A DNA stretch of 33,965 bases from a virus. Both the position numbers and the translations under genes were made by a program. A model generated the notes under the pieces. It did not search any database and was not told where the DNA came from. It was given only the letters and a program-made list of their open reading frames with translations. This document shows positions 8,361 to 14,774 of this stretch, in pieces; the first letter of the stretch is position 1, and each line of letters opens with the position of its first letter. Location of the stretch: the IMG/VR virus record IMGVR_UViG_3300036781_000182, positions 1-33,965 of that record. One strand, written 5' to 3'.

Positions 8361-8366
8361 GTTACC

Positions 8367-9449
8367 TTAAAGAGTGGAGGCTTGTTGGTTGAGAGCGCGC
8401 TTTTGATCCAGACGTGCTCGTTTGGCGGCACGTTCAGCTTTCCTGAGGACCCGCTTGACACGGTGTGCCTCCGACTTTGCCTTGATGGCAGCCAGCTTGT
8501 CCTTGATTACCTGGTTGGTCACGTAGTGGCCGATCTTACCCTCAACGTTGAGGAGTGGACCATGGCGGCGCTTGGCTTCATACATGGTGAGCCCGTCTCT
8601 GGTGTACCTGACTCCGTCTACCCAATAGGGGCGCTTGCCCTTGGTGACGTAGGTATGTAGCCGTGCGGTGGAGGAGATGACCTCCAGTTGGTTGATGGAG
8701 CCGCCGGTTTCATCCAACCAGTGTTGAAAGGTCTGGTAGGTGTTCCCATCAACGTTGGCCTGTGGTGGGCGATGATGCTGGTTGGTGCTGGTGCGCACGT
8801 CATGTTCAGTGGGTGGATCGTTGTGAAGCCAGTACCGAACCGTGTTGACGGGCAGGTTGAGCTTGAGGGCGGTTTCTTCTAGAAAGGAGCGGAGAGTCTG
8901 CTTGCCAGAGGCGGCCCTGAGATCACGAATGGCCTGTCGGTGCTCCGCTGCAAAGGCGTGCTTAGCGGCTCCGCGGGTGGTTGGAGGGCGGAACTCGCCC
9001 TTTGAGTTCCGCACCAGCCCGTTGACGATGAGGCTGACGTGCCCCTGACAGATGCCGTAGATCTTGGCCAACTCCAGCTGGTTGAGCTCCTCCGAGAAGT
9101 AGGCCTCACGCATGGTGGCCACCTGTGCGTTGGTGAGCCGAGGCTGACTGGAGCCGGGGTTGCTTGGAACGACACCCAGCAGGTTGTAGCAGTTGGGGTC
9201 GTTCTTGGCGAGCTGGTCCGAGAGCCGGTTGGCCTCCAGCTGGGTGAGGTCCGTTCTAAGGACGATGAAGTCCCAGTTGGGGTAGGCGGTGTGGTCCGCC
9301 TGCATCTTCGAGTTGTAGTGGGTCCCCAGGCTTAGCTCAGACAGGTGGGTGTAGCGCCGTTCATTCGGCTGCATGGTGCGACCATAGTAGTGGCGACCAG
9401 TGTCAATGTTCAACAAGCTGTAGACGGTGAAGGATGAACCAGGGATCAT
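8367..9449 (-). CDS. GIY-YIG homing-endonuclease-like protein, 360 aa
   Basis: Residues 8-90 form a GIY-YIG nuclease domain: VYS at 9-11, YYG at 21-23, an Arg/Tyr/His patch (NERRYTHL) and an EANRL helix. Residues about 104-150 look like the helix-turn-helix repeat common in phage homing nucleases (LTNAQVATMREAY..LAKIYGI..GHVSLIVNGL). A second possible helix-turn-helix follows near 185-210, and the tail is Lys/Arg/Ala-rich. It interrupts the run of small genes upstream of terminase, as mobile nuclease genes often do. Its ATG overlaps the stop of the 48-aa gene. Confidence 0.85.
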   Translation of the reverse strand: MIPGSSFTVYSLLNIDTGRHYYGRTMQPNERRYTHLSELSLGTHYNSKMQADHTAYPNWDFIVLRTDLTQLEANRLSDQLAKNDPNCYNLLGVVPSNPGSSQPRLTNAQVATMREAYFSEELNQLELAKIYGICQGHVSLIVNGLVRNSKGEFRPPTTRGAAKHAFAAEHRQAIRDLRAASGKQTLRSFLEETALKLNLPVNTVRYWLHNDPPTEHDVRTSTNQHHRPPQANVDGNTYQTFQHWLDETGGSINQLEVISSTARLHTYVTKGKRPYWVDGVRYTRDGLTMYEAKRRHGPLLNVEGKIGHYVTNQVIKDKLAAIKAKSEAHRVKRVLRKAERAAKRARLDQKRALNQQASTL

Positions 9450-9592
9450 AGAATCGAGACGTAGTGCACGGTGATGATGAAGTCTAGCTGGACTTGATTG
9501 TCTACCTCTTCATCTTCCAAGCTGGCCAGCAGCTCAGCCGCGTACGCGGCCCATTCCTGATCTGGGATGAAGTCTTCAGTTGAGAGGATCAT
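9446..9592 (-). CDS. Small acidic protein, 48 aa
   Basis: A short gene coupled on both sides by ATGA overlaps. The acidic protein begins MILSTEDFIPDQEW and has an amphipathic Ala/Leu/Glu helix. Its first six residues and the DNA around the start are nearly the same as those of the next gene upstream, so a local duplication of the initiation region is likely. No known function. Confidence 0.6.
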   Translation of the reverse strand: MILSTEDFIPDQEWAAYAAELLASLEDEEVDNQVQLDFIITVHYVSIL

Positions 9593-9804
9593 GGTGAAAT
9601 GTTCACTGCATCAAGGCGTTGGCCGTTCAGCTTGTGTCGCAGGGCTTCAAGCTCCAAGTGGGTGAGCGGTGCTGGATCGTAGAGCGCCGTCATGTTGACG
9701 TCTACCAGCTCGGTGTAGATGTAACCCTGTTCATCAATGTAACCAATCAAGGTCCATTCAGTTGGGTTGTAGCCAATAAGCTCTGGTTCAGTTGAAAGGA
9801 TCAT
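9589..9804 (-). CDS. Hypothetical protein, 71 aa
   Basis: I do not recognise a family. AAGGAACACC precedes the ATG, and the stop overlaps the start of the 48-aa gene. The acidic protein has a beta-rich first half (EWTLIGYIDEQGYIYTEL) and a helical end. It shares the MILSTE start with its downstream neighbour. Confidence 0.65.
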   Translation of the reverse strand: MILSTEPELIGYNPTEWTLIGYIDEQGYIYTELVDVNMTALYDPAPLTHLELEALRHKLNGQRLDAVNISP

Positions 9805-9816
9805 GGTGTTCCTTGG

Positions 9817-10356
9817 TTAGGCACGGAAGAGGGAGTTGAAGGCGTAGCCACGTTCCTTCCAGACTTCCTTATTCAGATGCCAATGTTGGGTGATGGCCTT
9901 GTCATTGTAGATAACACAGGGGCCTTCAATTATTGCGTGAATGTTCGGCCCAAGTACCCCGCTGCGCGGGGTGTCGTTGCGATCAGAGGCATGGGTGTAG
10001 TAGATAGTGCGGCCACGAACCTTGGAGATGGTGCAGAAGACATAAGGCGCGAAGATAGCACGCAGCGGATCTGTCTTTTCAAAGCGGCCAGTTGGCGCGA
10101 GTTCAGTCAGATCACCTGTATCTAGAAATTTCCAGAAGGCAGCGGTACGCAACTGCTCAGCCGATCCTTGCTCAGTTGAGTTTCGTTTGAAGGCAGTTTG
10201 GAGCTTCTCAAGTTCCTCAAAGGTGTCAACCGCTGAGCCGTCAAGGCGCAGGTACTTTGCCGACTCAACCTTTCCTTGGTCAAGCAGCATCTTGAGCTCC
10301 TCAAGTGCGCGTTCAATGGCGTCAACGGCCATGGTGATGGTGAGTTTGTCGGTCAT
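9817..10356 (-). CDS. Hypothetical protein, 179 aa
   Basis: I do not recognise a family. Residues 1-70 are predicted helical and charged, with an amphipathic EELKMLLDQG segment, and residues about 90-170 look like a compact mixed domain with a ISKVRGRTIYYTH strand pair and several His/Trp. No membrane segment or signal is present. A TAAATA-type motif lies 36 bases upstream, so this gene may begin its own transcription unit. Confidence 0.75.
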   Translation of the reverse strand: MTDKLTITMAVDAIERALEELKMLLDQGKVESAKYLRLDGSAVDTFEELEKLQTAFKRNSTEQGSAEQLRTAAFWKFLDTGDLTELAPTGRFEKTDPLRAIFAPYVFCTISKVRGRTIYYTHASDRNDTPRSGVLGPNIHAIIEGPCVIYNDKAITQHWHLNKEVWKERGYAFNSLFRA

Positions 10357-10391
10357 GTCATTCTTTCAGTCATACTAGCAAAGCGCTAGCT

Positions 10392-10404
10392 TAATATTTA
10401 GCGT
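10392..10404 (-). promoter_or_regulatory. Motif CGCTAAATATTAA before the 179-aa gene
   Basis: On the minus strand AAACGCTAAATATTAAGC overlaps the stop codon of the GIY-YIG gene just upstream and precedes the 179-aa gene. It shares a 13-base core with the element at 5707-5719. A nearby GCTAGC (10385-10390) could extend an operator. Promoter function is inferred from recurrence. Confidence 0.45.
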
Positions 10405-10751
10405 TTCTTGCTGGGCTTGGCCCTGCGAGACTTGAGCAGGCGGGCGTGGGCTGAACCATGCTGCATCTTGCGACCACCCACCGTGTCGTTCAGGCAGTAT
10501 GGGTTGGACAACTCTTGAAGTGGACAGAGCACTGCCTCATGGGCGTAGGCCTCCGCCTCAGTGGGGAAGGTGGCGGTGACCGTGGTGGTCCAGCGCTCCT
10601 TCTGGAAGCCGTAGTGCAGGAAGGTGCAGTTTAGGCGGACACCGGAGCCCATGTACCCCGCGGCGACACGCGCTGTGGTTGACTTGCCAATGTAATAAAA
10701 GCCGCTTGGGTGGCGGGTAATGTAGGTGCAATGCACTTTCGGATCCAGCAA
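10398..10751 (-). CDS. GIY-YIG nuclease-like protein, 117 aa, TTG start
   Basis: A minimal GIY-YIG domain fills the protein: TYI at 9-11, YYIGKST at 19-25, an Arg/Gly/Tyr/Met GSG patch and an AYAHEAVL helix carrying the catalytic Glu, followed by a basic tail. I chose the TTG start because a perfect AAGGAG lies five bases before it; the first in-frame alternatives are GTG codons with no such site. The first 121 bases are shared, in another frame, with the end of the upstream GIY-YIG gene, an unusually long overlap. Confidence 0.75.
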   Translation of the reverse strand: MLDPKVHCTYITRHPSGFYYIGKSTTARVAAGYMGSGVRLNCTFLHYGFQKERWTTTVTATFPTEAEAYAHEAVLCPLQELSNPYCLNDTVGGRKMQHGSAHARLLKSRRAKPSKKR

Positions 10752-11278
10752 TCGAACTCCTTATGCGGCAGGCTGTGTTTGGCCGCGGTTGCTGGTATAT
10801 CTAGCAACCCGGTTCTCTTGACCGGGTCCTGTAGGGCCAGAGAGAAGGTGGCGGCCTGCTCAGTGCGTCGTTTCTGGATGGAGGCGCGCATGCTCTCCTT
10901 CCAGCTGGCCGTCTTTGGCACACCGGTGTTGACCCGCTTGAACTTGGCGGCCATGGCCAACCGGGCTTCAGGTCCTGGGTTGCGCAGCCCACGTCCTCCA
11001 GCGGCCAAGTTGAGCAATGGCCCAGTCTTCAGGTCTGCACGTCCAACAAGCTCGATCAGCTGGTCCTCCAGCTCATAGGCCAGCTCCTCCGTCTCCACGT
11101 CGATCAACTTGATCAGTGGCTCAAGACCGCGCCGCTTCAACCAGGCCAGACGTCTGGTCAAGGGGTGGTTGTCGGTGCGAACAAGGTGACAGCGGGCACG
11201 ATCTCCATGACCCTTGCCAACGTAGATGGGCTCAGAGTTGGTTGGGTCCACGTAGACATAGACGTAGTAGCGGTTCAT
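10631..11278 (-). CDS. GIY-YIG nuclease-like protein, 215 aa
   Basis: Residues 3-95 form a GIY-YIG domain: YVYVYVDP at 5-12, PIYVGKG at 17-23, RARCHL following, and an ELAYELEDQLIELVG helix with the conserved Glu. Residues about 100-150 are basic and resemble a NUMOD-type DNA-binding tail (ASWKESMRASIQKRR). The last 40 residues are encoded over the next GIY-YIG gene in a different frame and may not be conserved. The ATG overlaps the stop of the 82-aa gene. It is the second of three GIY-YIG genes in 2.9 kb. Confidence 0.8.
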   Translation of the reverse strand: MNRYYVYVYVDPTNSEPIYVGKGHGDRARCHLVRTDNHPLTRRLAWLKRRGLEPLIKLIDVETEELAYELEDQLIELVGRADLKTGPLLNLAAGGRGLRNPGPEARLAMAAKFKRVNTGVPKTASWKESMRASIQKRRTEQAATFSLALQDPVKRTGLLDIPATAAKHSLPHKEFDCWIRKCIAPTLPATQAAFITLASQPQRVSPRGTWAPVSA

Positions 11279-11523
11279 TGAAGCTTTCGCCAGGCCATCA
11301 TGGCTGCCAGTCGGTCAAGGAGCAGGTTCACCTCTTCCTTCAGCTCGAGGTCCTCCATGCCAAGTTCAATGAAGGAGAGCAGCTCATGGCACGCGTAGAG
11401 GAGCTCCTCACCACTTTCCTCATCAAGCTCCAGCTCGGGCTCATTGGTGGGGGCCTCATGGACAAGCTGTCCGCCGTCACTCAACGCAGTTAGGAGCAGG
11501 TCAATCTCATCTGAAGTGGGCAT
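11275..11523 (-). CDS. Acidic protein, 82 aa
   Basis: I do not recognise a family. The protein is strongly acidic (NEPELELDEESGEELL in the centre) and largely helical, the kind of composition seen in DNA-mimic or inhibitor proteins, though that is only a guess. AAGGAGG precedes the ATG at ideal spacing, and an ATAAATAGCAC element lies about 20 bases upstream, so it is the first gene of the minus-strand arm. Confidence 0.7.
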   Translation of the reverse strand: MPTSDEIDLLLTALSDGGQLVHEAPTNEPELELDEESGEELLYACHELLSFIELGMEDLELKEEVNLLLDRLAAMMAWRKLQ

Positions 11524-11540
11524 GTTGGCCTCCTTGTGTC

Positions 11541-11554
11541 TGTGCTATTTATGG
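11541..11554 (-). promoter_or_regulatory. Promoter-like motif CCATAAATAGCACA of the minus arm
   Basis: On the minus strand GCGCCCATAAATAGCACAG precedes a strong ribosome site and the first minus-arm gene. The 12-base core CATAAATAGCAC is identical to the one before the 227-aa fibre gene at 22121-22132. No -35 hexamer is present. Confidence 0.55.
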
Positions 11555-11750
11555 GCGCAGCTGGCGCCGGCGTGAGCTGGCAGCTTAGGCTCTCTGGTTT
11601 GGCCCGGGAAGGTGAAAAACGGAACCTCCAGTGGCGATATTCGCCTACTTGGTGGTGCTTTCAGTGGGCCGGAGGTGCAGAATGAGGCTGAGGACACACC
11701 GGCCAGTGAAGTTGAGGTGACCTACACCGGAGGAGCTGGGAGGCACCGGT

Positions 11751-11807
11751 CTTCACCGCAGGCCAGATCATCAAAGTTGGCACCGCTCTCTCTATGTTGA
11801 CACCTCG
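11751..11807 (+). repeat. 57-base direct repeat, left copy
   Basis: 53 of 57 bases match positions 13074-13130, including 29 consecutive identical bases. The repeat ends with TTGACAC, a perfect -35-like hexamer at 11797-11802. A TATGAA 15 bases further could serve as a weak -10. The matching copy encodes the last residues of the polymerase-like protein. Confidence 0.85.
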
Positions 11808-11887
11808 GATTGATGGATATGAAGCTGTCCCGTATAGCAGGTCATCGAATTTGAATGAGAAGTTAGAATTCAATGTACATAGAGACG

Positions 11888-12009
11888 TTACGGTACTTTG
11901 TGGAGGGCGACGGTTGGCGCCTCATCCGTGCAACGCGGAACCTTAGTTGGGTCCTCCACAAAGTACCGTAAACCGGTTAGCCAACCGCCGGTAGCTCCAA
12001 CCAACTAAG
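11888..12009 (+). promoter_or_regulatory. Interlocked inverted repeats (A-B-C-A'-B'-C') before the polymerase gene
   Basis: Three perfectly complementary pairs are arranged in crossing order. A is 11888-11906 with A' 11953-11971 (19 bp, extendable by two). B is 11911-11918 with B' 11980-11987 (CGGTTGGC, 8 bp). C is 11942-11950 with C' 12001-12009 (CTTAGTTGG, 9 bp). Because B and C lie in the loop of A while B' and C' lie beyond A', the pairs form pseudoknots or mutually exclusive folds. A competing local hairpin CGGTT-AGCC-AACCG uses B'. The element ends eight bases before the polymerase ATG, which lacks a normal ribosome site, so control of that gene's translation, a structured RNA or a replication origin are all possible. 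Confidence 0.7.
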
Positions 12010-12016
12010 ACGCATC

Positions 12017-13123
12017 ATGACTCTTCTTCTACGTACTAAACCGGTGCAGGTGTCAAAAACCTTGCTGACTGGGCTCAACTGGCTTCTTACACTAAATCCA
12101 GCGCGGGCCTACAAGTTTCACAGTGCGAGCCTACGTCAGCTTATCTCTAGAGATACAACTCCAGCGGGCAACTTGCTTCACCAATGCTTGAGCAAAACTG
12201 GCACCTACATCAAGGGAAAGCAAACCTTGACCTACCAGGTCAAAACGGATGAGCTCTACGCGCTGGTTGAACGTTATCAGCCAACTGTGCTGCCGACGGT
12301 ACTGACCACTACCTTCTCCAAGATCCAGTTCATGGCCTTTCGAGCCAACAACCCATTTGAGCGGCCAGCTCCAGCACGTGACACCTACAAGCGAGTTGAG
12401 CACCGGGTCTACAGTGACGTGACCTACCTAACTAAAGAGGTGCGCAGCGCGTTGATCAAGCAAGGGTACGACTACGACATCACGGCGTCCATCGCCACGT
12501 TGCTGTATCAGCGCTACTTGAAGGAAGGTGGTGCGGTGCTTCCAACCTTCGCGCGTCTGGTTGAAGATCGCACCACCTTCCGTGCTGAGCTGGCGACCTT
12601 CTCGGGTCTTCCAGTGGAGGCGGTGAAGGAGATCGTCACCTCCATCATCAACGGGGCACAGGTCACACAGCATTGGACCAACTCGATCTGGCAGCACTGG
12701 TTGAAAAATGCTGGTCTCGTCGTCTTTGAGGACTTTCAGGCCCATCCGCTCATTTCTGGTCTCGTCGCCGAGTCAAAGGTGCTTTATGAGCTCATCTGCC
12801 CACTAGAGGATCGAGTTCGCACCCGACGTAAATGGGGAGATGGAGAACAAGTCCGGGCTAACAGCAGGGGTTGGCACCAGTTTCGCCTGTACGCTAAGTT
12901 GGAAGATGAGGTGATGGCGGCGGCCAGCTCCTTCCTCTCCATCCCCACTTGGTACGTGCACGACGGCTTCCTCACACAGGTGGAGCTCTCATCTGTTGAC
13001 CTGATGGCACTGCTCACTCACATTCAGCAGGTGACAGGCTACAAGGTAGATTTTGAGGTCTCGGTGTTGAGCGCTTCACCACAGGTCAGATCATCAGAGT
13101 TGGCACCGCTCTCTCTATGTTGA
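12017..13123 (+). CDS. Minimal palm-domain polymerase candidate (family A / single-subunit RNA polymerase-like)
   Basis: The 368-aa protein shows an ordered set of polymerase-like motifs. Motif A candidate: YDYDITASIATLLYQ at 151-165, with Asp152/Asp154. Motif B candidate: VKEIVTSIINGAQV at 203-216, with Lys204 and a terminal NG. A helix with HQFRLYAKLEDEVM at 287-300 resembles the Glu helix before motif C. Motif C candidate: YVHDGFL at 313-319, the His-Asp pair of family A DNA polymerases and T7-like RNA polymerases. Known members are usually 600-900 aa, so this would be close to a bare palm and fingers. It is the first gene of the plus-strand block, its 3' end is part of a 57-base repeat, and its leader is highly structured. 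The ATG has no clear ribosome site. DNA- versus RNA-polymerase activity cannot be told from sequence; a diverged non-polymerase palm is also possible. Confidence 0.55.
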   Translation: MTLLLRTKPVQVSKTLLTGLNWLLTLNPARAYKFHSASLRQLISRDTTPAGNLLHQCLSKTGTYIKGKQTLTYQVKTDELYALVERYQPTVLPTVLTTTFSKIQFMAFRANNPFERPAPARDTYKRVEHRVYSDVTYLTKEVRSALIKQGYDYDITASIATLLYQRYLKEGGAVLPTFARLVEDRTTFRAELATFSGLPVEAVKEIVTSIINGAQVTQHWTNSIWQHWLKNAGLVVFEDFQAHPLISGLVAESKVLYELICPLEDRVRTRRKWGDGEQVRANSRGWHQFRLYAKLEDEVMAAASSFLSIPTWYVHDGFLTQVELSSVDLMALLTHIQQVTGYKVDFEVSVLSASPQVRSSELAPLSLC

Positions 13124-13130
13124 CACTTCG
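13074..13130 (+). repeat. 57-base direct repeat, right copy
   Basis: This copy spans the last codons and the stop of the polymerase-like gene and ends with TTGACA at 13120-13125. A weak -10 (TGTATG, 17 bases on) precedes the next gene. Of the three differences from the left copy that fall in codons, two change the amino acid, so conservation is more likely for a DNA or RNA signal than for protein. Confidence 0.85.
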
Positions 13131-13169
13131 TGAACCTGAACTTGTATGTCAGGTGCGAGCGCAGTTTGA

Positions 13170-13640
13170 ATGGACGATAATGTCACCATGACTGAACGTA
13201 ACCTACTTGCTGAGCTTGACGAGCTTATGGTGCTCCAAAACGACGTCAAGGAGCAGATCAAGCGCGTTAAGAAGCTAATTGAGGTGAAGCGAAAACGAGA
13301 CTTGAAGCCGACACGAACCGAGCTTGAGGTGCTGTTCAACGTGAAGTGGCAAGATCGGCCACCAGCTCCAGCCTCAAAGCCAGCTGCACCGCGGTCTCCC
13401 TCCGTGTACGCTCATTTGATAAACGACACCTCAACTCCATACGGAACACATGGGTGTTGGGACTATCCAAACGCCGAATGGAGCACCTTACCTACTGTGG
13501 AAGATGTTCCTGAACTGTGCCGACAAAAACTCCTCCGCACTCCAAAGTCTGCACTCTGGCACAGCGAAGAGGACACCTTGACCTGGCTTATCAACAAGGG
13601 CTACATTGACGCCCCATTACCAATGAAGGAACAAGCATGA
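13170..13640 (+). CDS. Hypothetical protein with N-terminal coiled coil, 156 aa
   Basis: I do not recognise a family. Residues about 8-50 are a Leu/Glu/Lys-rich coiled coil (LLAELDELMVLQNDVKEQIKR), followed by a Pro/Ala/Lys-rich linker (about 60-75) and a C-terminal part with CWDYPN, several Trp and a LTWLINKGYI end. Neither the ATG at 13170 nor the in-frame ATG at 13188 has a strong ribosome site. It is the second gene of the plus-strand block and overlaps the next gene by ATGA. A DNA-binding or regulatory role is a guess from its basic coiled coil. Confidence 0.75.
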   Translation: MDDNVTMTERNLLAELDELMVLQNDVKEQIKRVKKLIEVKRKRDLKPTRTELEVLFNVKWQDRPPAPASKPAAPRSPSVYAHLINDTSTPYGTHGCWDYPNAEWSTLPTVEDVPELCRQKLLRTPKSALWHSEEDTLTWLINKGYIDAPLPMKEQA

Positions 13641-13819
13641 ATACGGAAAAACAGATAAGCGACTTTCTTGACACACGTCAATGGAAGTGTGGTGAACGTG
13701 AGCAATTTGAGCGACTTGCACTTGATAGGAACATGACTCTCGCTGAGGTGATGGAAATGTTCACACCACGACCAGAATTGAACGACCTCTTCGTACAGCT
13801 GCATAAAAGTCTACCATGA
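13637..13819 (+). CDS. Hypothetical protein, 60 aa
   Basis: I do not recognise a family. AAGGA lies six bases before the ATG, which overlaps the preceding stop (ATGA), and its own stop overlaps the next start the same way. The protein is small, charged and probably helical, containing REQFERLALDRNMTLAEVME, a segment that could be a helix-turn-helix-like pair. Confidence 0.7.
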   Translation: MNTEKQISDFLDTRQWKCGEREQFERLALDRNMTLAEVMEMFTPRPELNDLFVQLHKSLP

Positions 13820-14214
13820 GCACAATGGACTACTCCTTCGTGAGTGCGCTGAACCGCGCCTGCTTCATGAGCGAGCTGCACATTGACCGCAACTGCACCG
13901 ACCTAGCCAAGCTTGAGGCTGAGTTGGCACGACATGTGAAGGAAGATGCAGAAGAGAGTAAGAGATGCGAGCACAAGGACTTTGGTGGACCAACCGGCAA
14001 GCTACGGAAGCGTCTCACCATCAGAGTTGCAGCGGTGAAGGCTGGAGCCAAGCAGCTCGATCTGCTCAACAACCAAGGGGTGCTGGTCAACAACTGGTTG
14101 CTCGTTGGTGTGATGAAGCAGAAGTGGTCCTACAAGAACAACTGGTTCATCTACTATGACCTGAATGAACTCATGAAGAAACACGTCACGGACAAACTGC
14201 GTAAGGCGGTGTAA
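13816..14214 (+). CDS. Hypothetical basic protein, 132 aa
   Basis: I do not recognise a family. It is coupled to the previous gene by ATGA. The first half is helical and acidic (AKLEAELARHVKEDAEESK) with two Cys and a CEHKDFGGP segment, and the second half is basic with RKRLTIRVAAVKAG and aromatic residues near the C-terminus (WSYKNNWFIYYDL). It closes the first plus-strand gene group: its stop codon touches a perfect palindrome and a terminated hairpin region follows. Confidence 0.7.
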   Translation: MSTMDYSFVSALNRACFMSELHIDRNCTDLAKLEAELARHVKEDAEESKRCEHKDFGGPTGKLRKRLTIRVAAVKAGAKQLDLLNNQGVLVNNWLLVGVMKQKWSYKNNWFIYYDLNELMKKHVTDKLRKAV

Positions 14215-14350
14215 CAGTTGTAACAACTGTGTACGCTGCGCGCCACCTAACTAAGATGGTCCCTGTCGGTGATTTTGCCGACGTTAGGTTTGTGATTGTG
14301 TTAGGTACTACTACTCCCCTTGGCCCTAGGCGCAATCCTAGGGCCTCTTT
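14214..14350 (+). ncRNA. Hairpin-rich non-coding segment ending in a terminator
   Basis: Between two genes lie a perfect palindrome ACAGTTG-TAA-CAACTGT (14214-14230), a composite hairpin with ACCTAAC (14245-14251) paired to GTTAGGT (14283-14289) enclosing GTCGG/CCGAC (14265-14269/14278-14282), a spare second GTTAGGT at 14300-14306 that could compete, and a terminator. This could be a 3' untranslated region or a small RNA; no known family is recognised. Confidence 0.45.
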
Positions 14351-14352
14351 TT
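14322..14352 (+). terminator. Intrinsic terminator
   Basis: GGCCCTAGG (14322-14330) pairs perfectly with CCTAGGGCC (14337-14345) across a six-base loop and is followed by TCTTTTTT. The GGGCCTCTTTTT end is shared with the terminator at 15965-15995. Confidence 0.9.
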
Positions 14353-14373
14353 TGATCTCTTGAAAGGCATGAA

Positions 14374-14769
14374 ATGAAGCACCTTGCACTCGTCCTGCTC
14401 TTGGTCTCCTCCAGCGCCTTCGCGCAGACCAAGAGCCAAGTCGACCTCTGTGGAGAAGTCGCGAAGCAGGCGGCGAATCTCCAGAAGCTGCGAGGTGTGA
14501 TGGCTCGCATTGAGATGGTCTACACCGCGTCCTCCTTCTTCAAGGCGAGAGAGGAACACTACCCGGTAGTGCGTGCCAACAATCCGTCCATCTCACCTGA
14601 AGACCTGGAGAAGATGATCGTCATCATGCGCAAGATGGACACCTTCGTGGCCGGTAAGGTCTTCGCCTTTCCCTCAAGTTCACCCATGATCTCAGTTGGC
14701 GATTGGGCGCAGTCGCGCTGCCTTGAGCTCACACCCGATCAACTGCTTGAGCAGCTTGGAGCCCGCTAA
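14374..14769 (+). CDS. Secreted or periplasmic small protein with signal peptide, 131 aa
   Basis: The N-terminus is a clear type I signal peptide: MKHLALVLLLVSSSAFA, with predicted cleavage after AFA at about residue 17. The mature part is helical, with two Cys (in DLCGEV and SRCLEL) that could form a disulphide in the periplasm. I do not recognise a family. GAAAGGC precedes the ATG. An early-expressed periplasmic phage protein may act on host envelope or superinfection, but no motif shows this. Its stop codon overlaps a CGCTAAATA motif. Confidence 0.75.
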   Translation: MKHLALVLLLVSSSAFAQTKSQVDLCGEVAKQAANLQKLRGVMARIEMVYTASSFFKAREEHYPVVRANNPSISPEDLEKMIVIMRKMDTFVAGKVFAFPSSSPMISVGDWAQSRCLELTPDQLLEQLGAR

Positions 14770-14774
14770 ATAAG
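14764..14774 (+). promoter_or_regulatory. CGCTAAATA motif before a non-coding RNA candidate
   Basis: CCGCTAAATAAGG overlaps the stop codon of the signal-peptide protein gene and directly precedes the structured segment that follows. It shares the nine-base CGCTAAATA with the elements before the coat, GroES-like and 179-aa genes. Confidence 0.4.

Larger units (their letters stand above)
11524..12016. other. Divergent control region between the two arms
   Basis: No credible gene is seen in these 493 bases. The region separates minus-strand and plus-strand transcription and holds, from left to right: a promoter motif for the minus arm; a short perfect inverted repeat GGCGA-TAT-TCGCC (11634-11646); a GGCCGG/CCGGCC pair (about 11679-11706); a 57-base repeat shared with the end of the polymerase gene; and a set of interlocked inverted repeats ending at the polymerase start. 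This is the best candidate for an origin or master regulatory region. Confidence 0.7.

Noticed and set aside
11612-11800. Plus-strand 62-codon reading frame ending like the polymerase protein
   Set aside because: No ribosome site. Its similarity is limited to the 57-base repeat, so the frame is probably a by-product of that repeat.
11661-11873. Minus-strand 70-codon frame in the control region
   Set aside because: Crosses the repeat, no ribosome site, unlikely composition.
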